Shown here: positions 44,401 through 54,201 of the stretch, one piece after another
Position numbering within the stretch: position 1 is the first letter of the stretch
How the letters are laid out: every line of letters starts with the position of its first letter
Assembly: GCA_037501455.1 (NCBI GenBank)
Contig: CM074856.1
Location: forward strand, 22,651,001-22,715,000
DNA from: Lantana camara
Lineage: Eukaryota > Streptophyta > Magnoliopsida > Lamiales > Verbenaceae
DNA: 64,000 nt
Direction of reading: 5' to 3'
Made by a program: the position numbers and the translations under genes
Notes under the pieces: model-generated
Database searches by the model: none
What the model was told of the DNA's origin: nothing
The model's input: the letters and a program-made list of their open reading frames with translations, nothing else

Positions 44401-45784
44401 GGGACCCTTCAATACCACTGTAACAATCAGAAGCCTGATCTTCTGAGCTCTCAGTGTCACTTGGCTCAGTTTCAGACTCATACAAACTCCTATCATCATT
44501 GTCATCAAGTGATTCCTCTGGATCACCTGCATGTTTCCAAAATTACATTACCAACAAAACAGTGCCACATCCTGCATACAACATTATGCATAAAACAACC
44601 TGTATAAAACATCCTGCATACAACATTCTGCATACAAGAATCTGCATACAACATTCTGCATACAACCTTAGGCATACAACATTATGCATACAACATTCTG
44701 CATACAACCTTAGGGCATACAACATTATGCATACAACCATAGACATAACATGTAAGGTCTAACCTGGTATGTTATCCATTTTATTCTTGCCCTTCCTCTG
44801 AGCCTCCATATTCTTTCTGAACTCCTCAGCCATTTAAGGGCATGGTTCCAATTCAGGTTCATTTAAATCCAATGGCACAACATCATTATCCCCTTCATCA
44901 ACATCTTTATCACTAATCTCAAAATCATCCTCATCATCACCTTCATTCCCAGAATCATTGCCAGCCTCAACATCATCATCAGTTTCATGATCATCTTCAC
45001 GTTGATTCTCTCTGCCATCTTCACCATCTAACTCAGGGTCAGTTTGATCTAAAAATCCAACAGAGGCATTATTAAAACTTTAAATATAGTAACTGTATAT
45101 AAAAAATATCATCATGGAACCTTATAGGAACTATATACAAATCTTGAATACATACCTGTGTTATTGTTTACAGTTTCAGGGTCTAATTCAAATATAAAAT
45201 CAAAGATGGGATCCTCAAGCTCAGGAGTTGTTTTGAGTAGCTTGAGGTCTTGATGAAGAAGGCCCTGTGGAATGAATATCTTCTTATGCAGGTATCCCAC
45301 CCTCTTGTGTGACTCATTCTTTAGCCATTTGTTCTTCTTCTATACCATCTTCTTCTATTTTAACTTCTTCAAACATCTCTTCTAACTCAGGTTCTTTATC
45401 ATCTCTAAGGAACAATGTTGGTTGTCCTTGGTCTGCAGCTATCACCATCATTGTAACATCGGTTCCATCGGTGTCAAGAGCACACAAAGGGGTTGGGCCT
45501 TTTACAGCATATATAGTGACCTCAGTCTTATCACAGCAGTCCTCTTGCATCTGAATAAAGGCCCATTCATGATCAAGTGGCCTCAACCCATTATTCAAGT
45601 TATAACCAGGCTCTAAGTAGAAAAATTCTACAGCCATCCCCCGACCACCACACATCCGATAGTAGTCCATTAGCTTCCTACTAGAGAAAAAATCCAGGCT
45701 TGTAGGGTTACTTCGAAATCTCCTTCCACCAACATACTCTGTGTCACAGTTTGGTATCTCTAGAAAATAACCCCTAATCCCCAA
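41490..45784 (-). pseudogene. mudrA-type MULE transposase (decayed)
   Basis: Minus-strand order: N-terminal region (MGIRGYFLEIPNCDTEYVGG, 45784) of the PB1-like type seen in plant MuDR proteins; acidic linker; basic KKKKLADMRKKKRLARKRR; Mu DNA-binding domain (LRFHIGLCFSGVDKYKK...FAKCERTRVTANC); MULE core (CRPLIGLDGCFIKTLHGG, about 43510); GLLDVLNKLAPECEH then, after an intron, YCLRHLYQNFSARWKG; SWIM finger CTCGDFQLNGYPCWHAC (about 42690); C-terminal zinc knuckle CSKCFQ*GHNVKTC (about 42390) and a Pro/Ser/Gln-rich tail. Breaks include a TAA at 44834-44836, a frameshift near 44160, stops near 43820, 43770, 43730, 43510, 43350 and in the SWIM-knuckle exons. It cannot make a full transposase. Confidence 0.85.
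44570..44755. repeat. ~15-bp minisatellite in a mudrA intron
   Basis: About a dozen copies of CTGCATACAACATT and variants (TATGCATACAACATT, CTGCATACAACCTTAGG) with some dinucleotide-level drift. It lies between two acidic-linker exons of the transposase pseudogene. Confidence 0.85.
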
Positions 45785-46349
45785 ATTTATAATGTGTTAC
45801 ATTTTGAAAATAAAAGATGGCAAACCAAACAGTAAATTAGTTTAACCAATTATTTGTGGGCAAAATACGAAAAAACCCAACAAGTTTTCTTTAACACATT
45901 CAGAAAAATGCACAAAAACCCTAGCTGATGAAAATCGCACATTCACGGTTAGATATCTAAACATAACAGCAGAAATGCCACTATTATCAAATATCATTTG
46001 CTCTACGACCAAAACCAGGCACTTTAACCAAGGCATTTCTCAAAAACATACCTTAATGTCCACTGATAAACGGCGCAAATGGCAAACCCACCCACAAAAC
46101 GGTGCTAAGATGCTTTCTTCACCAGATTCGCCAAAAAATTTCACAATGTTTCAAGCTTAGGGTTAAGATGTTGTTGTGGGATTTGGGCGAGGTTCTCTTT
46201 TCCTCGTAATTTTCCCTCTAACAAGTGATGGGGACATTAAATGCACTTTTGAAATGAATTGCAATGAATTTATCTGAAATATAGCCTAAGGGTATTATAG
46301 GGTTTTCACATTTTCTCGTTGACCAAATGGGACTAGGGGGTGGTGAGTG
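45785..46349. other. MULE subterminal region upstream of mudrA
   Basis: Leader and promoter region between the right TIR and the mudrA start. A further intron or 5' exon may exist but was not resolved. The strand facing mudrA has no other frame. Confidence 0.45.
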
Positions 46350-46427
46350 TATTTTAAAAAACATAGGGTTTTTTAGAGTACTTTTTTTTTCTCAGAGTTT
46401 TTTATGATACTTTCAATTGACACAGAG
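46350..46427 (-). repeat. Right terminal inverted repeat of the MULE
   Basis: Reverse complement of the left TIR with about 75-80% identity by eye. The outer 20 bp before the TSD are not conserved. Confidence 0.8.
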
Positions 46428-46447
46428 TTTTATATGTTGTTAACTCT

Positions 46448-46953
46448 AATATCAAGTGGAGTGCAAGAAGACAAAAAATTTCATAATAAGGTCAGGTCCA
46501 TCCTTTTATCTACTTTTTTTGGTTCGCCAATCATGAACACTCAGTCAATGTGACTAGATGGAGCCCCCGGCCCCCGCATAGTCATTCCAAGGGAACTCCC
46601 AGGGAACAATACGGACTGTAGGATCCGCTATAGCCGCCTGTACAATACAGTAATTTTCCTTCAAATGGATAACAAAACAATCAAGAATATCTCAACAATT
46701 AAGCGAGAATCCATGTTTGAAAGTTGGTAAAACAACAATAAGCAAGGATAGCTCAATCAAGCAACAAGGTCCATGATCAATTCAATTACGAAAAGTTATA
46801 TGAAACATAAAGGAGAATTTGCTCTCCAGCAAGATAGGTATGGTAAAGCTCACAAATGAAAAGGTTCGAGAAACTTCACCCGAAATTTTTACTTGCTCGT
46901 TGAACTCTTAAGAGTTGTATGAATTCTCGCACGTCACCTATAAATTTATAATC
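46448..46953 (-). mobile_element. Gypsy LTR fragment, part 2
   Basis: It continues the LTR interrupted at 34405; the TSD copy AATATCAAG starts it. The GC-rich stretch GAGCCCCCGGCCCCCGCATA and GGGAACTCCCAGGGAAC is typical of gypsy LTRs. It is cut on the right by the insertion of the gag-only element at 46954. No gene. Confidence 0.5.
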
Positions 46954-49767
46954 TGTAGCACCCGCACGGTGGGTCACCACATCCCCCGCACCAAAGTCTG
47001 ATCCACATACGAAATGGAGAGTCCGTACATGAACCAAACATTGGCGAACGGGAGACTGACAAACTCACACTTAGGCTAGGCGGAACTTAGACCCTGAAAG
47101 CAAAACTCAAACCAGAACAAGAATGCGGAAGCGAAACAAGCCATGCAATAATCAAAACATTCATAAGCAGTTGACGGGTTCAACTAGCATAAATACCTAA
47201 TCCCGAATATCAAACATTAATCATAAATCCAACGGGTTCAACTAAACCGAGCAACCTGTCCCGAGATATACATATCACATCATATATAAATTCCAAATAG
47301 CATATACAAACATATCTTATACATAAGCCAAATGAAAGAAGTGTAAATGCAAGACCACCTACTAGACAAGGACTCGAAAGAAAACTGCAAAGGACTGACA
47401 CACTCCGCCTAGCACGAACTCCAAGAAGAACCTGCAAACTAAAAAGGTAAAAGGGGAGGGGTCAGTCTTAACTCGACTGAGTGAGAGGTTAACACACTCA
47501 TACTATATATATAAGAGCAAAGCACGTACAAATTCATAATGTTCATGAATGCAGGGATAGTTTTTGCACACTAAATCAATTCCCGTGATATATATATACA
47601 TATAGGGCTGACTTAAGCAAAAACAACAAACCAAACTAACTTACCGAACAACTTAGCAAACCTAGTAGTTCATAACATATTCAGAACTCAGCTTATCTTA
47701 TGAAACTCCCTTTTTATTTAAGTTAGAATCTATCCCCGTTTCATAAACCTTAACATAGCATACATATCATATCATATAGAACTCGGCGGGTACGAGCTCC
47801 GACTTCCCCAAACTCCTCATAACATAACATATCAGAATCAAAACAAAAAACTTACATACATATCATATCATATCATCCTCAACTCCGGGTGATGGAAGGG
47901 TGTATACGCCCAAACCATCCATACAAACGAGGGGAGCGCCTTGCAAGTACTCAAACCCTCAGGATTCCTTCCCTCACCAAACCTCCTGGTGAGTTCAGGG
48001 GTGATCCTCTGCAGACATATGGAGACTATGCACAGGCTTAACCTCGACGGCCATATACCGTCCCGAGGGCTCCTTACCCATAGCTCCGGGGCCCAACATA
48101 CACAGAACATATCATAACCCGCTACAACAGAGGCAGACAGACTTATATATATATACATATACATACCACTTTCCATTTCAATCCACTCGGTCCTTGCCAA
48201 ACATGGCTCATGAGAAGTATACGGTTAGAAGCATAGCTTCGCATGGCAAAACATAACAAATCATTCCAAATCAAGCATACATAGGCTCGTACATTGCTTA
48301 ACATACTTGCAAACTCGAGGCATATTCAACAAATACATATTTCACACTTATTTATATACATATAAGGCTTATTAAATCACATGCAATCAAAACCGAGCAT
48401 ATTGCAATAAGGTGTAACTATATCCTAACCTCACCTGACACCGAAGAGGCCGAAGACACAATAAATGATCCACCCCGGAATCAACACGGCCAACAAAACA
48501 CCACCCCGGGTGTACCTGAACAAACTGAACACAAAACAGGACTCAGACACAAGAATGAACCAAATAGACGCACGACGTATGCTTATGATTGGCATGAAGT
48601 CATGGATCACGTATACATGCATAAAATACTCATTCGTTAATATTAAAATACAATTCATGCACTTAACATAGCATATAATGTGAATTCATGTCAAAACATG
48701 CAATACAATTAGGATATAAATCAATAAGAGGCAAAAGAAATCAATTAAAAGCATAAAAACCCAAAACCAACTCACTGGACCACGGGAAGGGCCGTTCCTA
48801 GACACAGGGCAAAACGGGAATGGCCGTTCCCACGAGCGCTGCCCGGAAGGGCCGTTCCGGCCCAAAGAACAAAACGGGAACGGCCGTTCCGGCCCCAAGG
48901 CCAAAACGGGAACGGCCGTTCCGGACCGTCCTGCTTGAAAAAAACAGAGCAGAAGCAGCAATGGCGTCGGGAGCCAAAACCACCACACACACACAGCCAC
49001 AATCAACAACCAAATCATGCAAAACTAACGCAATAAAGCATATATAACATATAGAACACATAATTATGCTTAAGAGCTCAAGAAACGAGCTTAAACACGC
49101 CAAACCCCCGACCCACTACTATACTATTCATCATCTTCCCCAACAAGGCACGTAGACACATATCCAAGGCACGAAAGAGAGATTAAATTAAAGCACGTAA
49201 CGAAAGGGTCACAAATCTTACCTTAGGTCGATGATCGGATGGTTGGATCTCCCAAACCCGAGCCAAAGGTTCAATGGCCAAAATGGGGAAAATATCTTCT
49301 TCTCCTCTTCCTTGCTTGTACTGATCGATCAATGAGGGAGAGAGAGGAAAGGCTGGCCCTTTTAGGGCCGGGCAAACGGGTCGGTTAAAACGGGTAGGGT
49401 CAAACGGTATCCGGTCCAAACGGATCGGATTTGAAACGGTGAGGCTATCAAATGGCTTTAGAATTTAAAGGGTTAATTTATTGAATCCGAGTCGTCGAAA
49501 CAAACTCAATGATAGGGTCGGAATTCGAATTCGAATTCCCGAGCTCAAATAGCCACGAAGGCTCAAACGTCCTAATTATAATTAGGTCCCTAAGTTACAA
49601 ATATTGGACAATTGAGTCCAAGACATTTAATTAAATTCTAGAGCACACGTAATTAAAATAAATCTCACGTTGACACGTAAGCAAGCTAAAACGCATAATT
49701 CATAAAATACTGAAATAAACCTTCTCGTGACACCGTACCTGGAATGCCGAAGAGACGGGGCGTCACA
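46954..49767 (-). repeat. 3' LTR of the gag-only element
   Basis: TG...CA ends, 2,814 bp, next to a PPT. It contains a palindrome array (48784-48925), a CT-rich leader-like block near 49330 and the family block GGAATTCGAATTCGAATTCC (49511-49530). Confidence 0.85.
48784..48925. repeat. Array of five short palindromes in the LTR
   Basis: GGGAAGGGCCGTTCC, CGGGAATGGCCGTTCCC, CGGAAGGGCCGTTCCG and two copies of CGGGAACGGCCGTTCCGG, spaced about 30 bp, with core GGAACGGCCGTTCC. It occupies the same kind of LTR position as the GACAC array of the 3.9 kb solo LTR but has a different sequence. Confidence 0.88.
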
Positions 49768-51740
49768 ATCTCCCCCCCTTAAGAGAACCTGGTCCCCAGG
49801 TTCTGCCGCTCGCAACAAAACTACGAGCAAGTCTCCCGTATTCACCCAAGTTCGAGGCTCGCGACACTCCGACAAGGGTTAGCCCGAGAAAGGTCTTCCA
49901 AGCACGAAGGGGGTTCGATCATCACTTCAAGCTTCACACGAACTCGATCCCGACTAGGAGTAGTTCAGACTTTTCGCACGATAGAAGGCTCACAAGTGAT
50001 TCAACTCCCACCATTTGAATTCATCCAAACCAACCCACAATTCGGGACCACGAGTGGAGTTGTTAAAGAACTTCCACCACTCGCTCTTCAACCCAAAAGG
50101 GCCTTCAACCTCGCGGTTCGAAGTTGACATTCGAACCGTTGCTCACCTCAAACCGTAGACTCTGGAACTTGTTAAGAAGACCATTTCCAAGCACGACCCT
50201 CGACTTACCGCAAAGCAACAACACTCGCACACTCAAGTCACCCCAAAGGGTAACCAACAACTCACAACAACAACACACACCCAAAGCAAAGTAGAACAAA
50301 AGATGGATGATGCACGTGATATGTATGTTTAATGTACCGTTCACCGAAGCGTTGGAATCTTATCTTTATGGTAATTTGATCAACTCCCAAGTTCCTTATT
50401 CACGGTTAAGTTCTGACATTCCCAACGTCTCTCGAGCTTTGAATATCACCCTGATCTTTATCCCACGGTTGTTGTTTAGCTCAAATAACTCTAATCCAAT
50501 TCTCTTTGCTCATGACTATATCTTGAAATTCCCCGGTATCTCTTACACTTCAAATATCAAGTCGATCTTCATCCCACGGTTGATAATTATCCTTGCTAGT
50601 TTTTTCGAATTTAATCCTTCACTCTTAACTATCCTTGTTTCTCCAATATATATGAATTCTTAATCATTATAATTCTTCGTAGATCTGATGAGCTCCATAA
50701 TTTATTCCAAATCTCATGGCCCGAATTCTTCTTCAATTTGTATATCTTGAAATTTCCTGAAAATTAGCCTTACTTAAAATCTGTATTCTTTCCCCACTTA
50801 TGGTATCGATCTTCTCATGGATAGTATTCTTCTTTGTCAAAATATTGGAGAAGATTGCATCGTCGATTGATGATTCTTATTGGTTTCCTTTTAAAGTCCG
50901 GGGATAATTTCTTATGTGATCCATTCTCCCCGGTAGCTAGAGGACTCCGAAAACTAATTCCCTTACCGAGACGCTCCATAAGTTTCTCCTGATCCCAATC
51001 TTCTATCTATACTTTCATCTCTTTCTCTTGAAGTTCAATAGAGGCTCGACTAAAATCTTCTAGCAATTTTTATTGATTCTCCTTTTCCCCGACATGGTTA
51101 AATGAAAAGCGGTCACCGTAACCCGAAATTATAGTTGATTCTATTTGTTCCCAAACTTTGAGTCAATCTCTTGTACTAACATTTGTTATTTTTGTTTAAA
51201 TTTCGCCGGTAGAGACTCCTTGATTCCTTTTCCCCAGTTATTTCCAAGAGTTAATTTCCTTCATTGTTCTTAAATCCGAACTCCAAAACAAATCATGCCT
51301 TAGAATTACATTTGAGGATATTTATTCTGACTTTCCCAAGTTTTTTTCGTGAGTTGTCTTTCAATTCCCAAGTTTCAACCTTGCTCGTAGATTTCTCAAA
51401 ACCTTTCTTCTTTGTTATTTTCTCCGTGTCTCTATAAAACTCAACCCGCTCTTCCAAAAGAAACCCTCAATTTCGTTCCCTACCCAAATCATCTCTTCCA
51501 ATTCCCATTGAATACCACTTGGTAACTTGAATGAAAAGATATCCTAAAATAAAACACTAAATATGCATGTTGAGTCAAAGTGCGAATGAGATGCATCACT
51601 TAATCATCACTTAGACACATAATAGCATCAACAATTAACAACAATCAATAATGAATAACAATTAATAATTAAGACAAAGAGGATACCAAGTTGCAAAAAT
51701 TTAAAGTGTGATGAATGCACGTGCCATGAATGCAATTACC
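49768..51740 (-). other. Non-coding internal region of the gag-only element
   Basis: It starts at the PPT (minus strand AAGGGGGGGAGAT). Repeated phrases such as TTCATCCCACGGTTG/TTTATCCCACGGTTG, TTGAAATTCC and CTTCAAATATCA occur between 50400 and 50760. No protease, RT or integrase motif was found on either strand. Parts align with 15131-17318. Confidence 0.6.
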
Positions 51741-52610
51741 TCAATTCTCGGGTTCATGTTGGTTTCCAATTTGAAGCCTTTGATCCCTACCTCGTTGCTT
51801 GTTAGCCCTCGGTCGATCACACTCGGAAATCTTGTGCTCCGTTGACCCGCAGATGTAGCACCTCTTCAATCTGTCCCAACATGCTTCGTAGGTATGAGTA
51901 GTTCCTCCACAATAAGCACATAATTGGGGCCTTTTCCCCAACCTTGAAGTATTTTCGGTTCTGTGTTTCTTTCCTCGAATTCTCTTAGCCCGAGTTCCAT
52001 GTTGGTGAGATTTTCCTTCCACTTGCAAGTTTGAGCATAAACCCGACTCAACATTAGACCCCGATACCTCTTCTTCCTTGCCCCTTGTCATGATCCAAGT
52101 TTTGACCTTTAAAACTTTCTTCGTGGCTTTATCCCATGTAGTTGTATCCTTTGCAATTAGGGCTTCCTTGAATTCATCCCGAAGACCTTCCATGAAGTAT
52201 TTGGCCTTCATCTGATCGTTACCCATAATGTGAGGCACATATACGCCAAACCTTTTGAATTCTTCCAAGTATTCCACAACGGGTCTATCTCCTTGTTTCA
52301 AAATGAGGAATTCTTCAAGTCTTCGCTTTTGTAGAATAGCCGGTGCAAACCTTCTTCGAAATTCTCGGACAAACACTTCCCAAGTCAACACTTCGTTTGT
52401 TGTCACTAGTTGTTGAGCCACCCTTTTCCACCATTGTTTTGCTTGTCCTTGCAAAAGAAATGTAGCAAGGAGAGCCATGTCCTGAGAGTTACGTGGACAT
52501 ATTTCGAAGATACCCTCTATCTCTGAAAGCCACTCTTCAGCCTTTACATCATTTCCTTCTAGAAATTGGGGAGGCTTGAAGGCTATGAATTCCTGGTACA
52601 TGGTTGCCAT
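51741..52610 (-). CDS. Gag protein of the gag-only gypsy element
   Basis: An intact 289-aa frame starting MATMYQEFIAFKPPQFLEG about 340 bp after the PBS. The retrotransposon gag domain (AEEWLSEIEGIFEI, LLQGQAKQWWKRV, EFRRRFAPAILQKRRLEEFL, YLEEFKRFGVYVPHIMGN, FMEGLRDEFKEAL) spans about residues 20-175. Two CCHC knuckles follow: CAYCGGTTHTYEAC and CYICGSTEHKISEC (about 232-268), and the frame then stops. Gag forms the particle and binds RNA. Since the element lacks pol, it would have to borrow RT and integrase from a related element. An open gag in a pol-less element suggests gag is under selection, or that the copy is young. Confidence 0.9.
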   Translation of the reverse strand: MATMYQEFIAFKPPQFLEGNDVKAEEWLSEIEGIFEICPRNSQDMALLATFLLQGQAKQWWKRVAQQLVTTNEVLTWEVFVREFRRRFAPAILQKRRLEEFLILKQGDRPVVEYLEEFKRFGVYVPHIMGNDQMKAKYFMEGLRDEFKEALIAKDTTTWDKATKKVLKVKTWIMTRGKEEEVSGSNVESGLCSNLQVEGKSHQHGTRAKRIRGKKHRTENTSRLGKRPQLCAYCGGTTHTYEACWDRLKRCYICGSTEHKISECDRPRANKQRGRDQRLQIGNQHEPEN

Positions 52611-52949
52611 TGGATTCTTTGCTAATACTTTGGTTAGAGATGGTTCTTGATATCACAAATTTGGTTGAGTAGAATTGACCACAGGGTTGCTGACTCACTG
52701 GTACCCTGAAAAACTCAGCAACTACAATATATATGTGTGTGAATTAGTAAGTGCTCATGTCACGTAGTAAATCAAGTAGAGCATCAAAGAAATGCAATGC
52801 ACTACGAAATAAAAATTCAACAAAGTATTGAAATTTCAATTGCATAACCTATCAAATCATGATGCAAATGCACACATAATCAAATTATCCTATGTCGTTC
52901 GACTTAGACAGACGCGACCTGACACTGAACCCCGGTTTTTCAACCTGGG

Positions 52950-52961
52950 GCTCTGATACCA
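52950..52961 (-). other. Primer binding site (initiator Met-tRNA)
   Basis: TGGTATCAGAGC on the minus strand, 8 nt after the LTR end TGCTACA. The 5' LTR follows at 52970. Confidence 0.9.
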
Positions 52962-52969
52962 CTTAAGGA

Positions 52970-53336
52970 TGTAGCACCCGTACGGTGGGTCACCACATCC
53001 CCCGCACCAAAGTCCGATCCACATACGAAATGGAGAGTCCGTACATGAACCAAACAGTGGCGAACGGGAGACTGACAAACTCACACCTAGGCTAGGCGGA
53101 ACTTAGACCCTGAAAGCAAAACTCAAACCAGAACAAGAATGCGGAAGCGAAACAAGCCATGCAATAATCAAAACATTCATAAGCAGTTGACGGGTTCAAC
53201 TAGCATAAATACCTAATCCCGAATATCAAACATTAATCATAAATCCAACGGGTTTAGCTAAACCGAGCAACCTGTCCCGAGATATACATATCACATCATA
53301 TATAAATTCCAAATAGCATATACAAACATATCTTAT
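52970..53336 (-). repeat. 5' LTR fragment of the gag-only element
   Basis: It matches 46954-47320 over the full 367 bp without indels and about six substitutions. It then stops abruptly in AT-rich DNA, so the remaining ~2.4 kb is deleted. Confidence 0.88.
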
Positions 53337-54193
53337 TTATTTATATTTATTTTTTATTTAATAAAACTACTATTTATTTTGTTTTTATATATTGGGTTGT
53401 TGAATAAATTTAATATTAACACATTTAGAATCGGGAGGTCGAAATGAATTTTTTGTATATTGAGTTCGTCGGACCAACGCTGGAAAGTCACCGGAACTCT
53501 GGCCTGGCGGGCCACCCCCGCCAGACCACCATCCGAGTTTCACCAAAAATTTCATACAACATATCACTAGATTTGTCTCGACAAGCCTGTTACTAATTTC
53601 CAATTAATTTCTCAAGAAATCCAACGATGGAAGTTTAATTTTGCAAAAACCCAACAACGTAATTTAAATTTCAAGATTTTCTTAAATCCAAAAATTAAAT
53701 TCAATTCATTCAATATTTCTCAAAATCGATCACATAATCATATTACCCATGTCAAGAAGGACCTTAAACACTAAAGTTGATCGAAAATCTCACAGGAAAA
53801 AGTACTTCCGCTACCACACCACCATTCGTCTTCCACTTAGCTTTGCCGGAGTTAGCTTTCGACCAAAACGAAGACACTACTAGTCTCGCTTTTCGACCAA
53901 AACGAAGACACTACTAGTCTCGCTTCTTCAAGACCGTCACAACCGACTGCTTCTCCGTTGAAAGTTGTCGGAAAATTTGTCGGAAAGAGTATCGAAACGC
54001 GCAGCAGCTTTATGGAACTTCAAGATCTATTATCGACTTACTGAAACTAGAAATCGTTTACACTATCGCGATCATCTCGTCGAAACCATGAAGATGGTAT
54101 ATAATTTTATAGGATTCGGCTAAGAATTGAGAGAGTTTAACTTAATTGAAGAAGAGGTTGGTAATCTTATTCATATGCACTTATGTGTGTTTG
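53337..54193. other. Unidentified repetitive-looking DNA with palindrome and exact duplication
   Basis: It contains a palindrome CTGGCGGGCCACCCCCGCCAG (53504-53524) like those in the LTR arrays. No coding frame. It may be a piece of another LTR; I could not find its ends. Confidence 0.4.
53857..53924. repeat. Exact 34-bp tandem duplication
   Basis: The unit beginning TTTCGACCAAAACGAAGACA occurs identically at 53857-53890 and 53891-53924. Confidence 0.92.
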
Positions 54194-54201
54194 CATATAT
54201 G

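Larger units (their letters stand above)
34406..46447. mobile_element. Two-gene Mutator-like element (MULE), 12.0 kb with nested solo LTRs
   Basis: A perfect 9-bp TSD AATATCAAG flanks it (34397-34405 and 46448-46456). Terminal inverted repeats are recognisable over about 80 bp (34427-34505 and 46350-46427): CTGTGTnAAnnTGAAAGTA, AAAAAnCnCnGAnAAAAAAA, AAAAAACCCTnTGTTTTTnA. The outermost ~20 bp have diverged. The left end carries an intact small gene on the + strand and the right end a decayed mudrA on the - strand, so both read inward from the TIRs as in maize MuDR. Removing the nested LTRs gives about 6.2 kb, a normal autonomous MULE size. Confidence 0.88.
46954..53336 (-). mobile_element. Non-autonomous gypsy element with LTRs and gag only (TR-GAG type)
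   Basis: The complete 3' LTR (46954-49767, 2.8 kb, + strand TGTAGCACCCG...GGCGTCACA) and the first 367 bp of the 5' LTR (52970-53336) differ at about six sites by eye, so insertion was recent. Minus-strand order: 5' LTR, PBS TGGTATCAGAGC (52950-52961), gag (52610-51741), about 2 kb of non-coding DNA, PPT (49780-49768), 3' LTR. No protease, RT or integrase is present. The second copy of the non-coding part at 15131-17318 shows this pol-less layout belongs to the family and is not one deletion. The outer part of the 5' LTR is lost at 53336. Confidence 0.85.

Noticed and set aside
44543..44746. Minus-strand Cys-rich repetitive frame (MLYAGC-like repeats)
   Set aside because: Pure product of the 15-bp intronic minisatellite.
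48686..49103. Overlapping minus-strand frames of about 75-110 codons around 48.9 kb
   Set aside because: They are created by the palindrome array and CT-rich text of the LTR; repeats of RNGRSRF-like words mirror the DNA repeat.
52950..52961. tRNA-like GCTCTGATACCA
   Set aside because: It is a primer binding site complementary to initiator Met-tRNA, not a tRNA gene; the same holds for 33971-33982. No tRNA or rRNA gene was found in the window.
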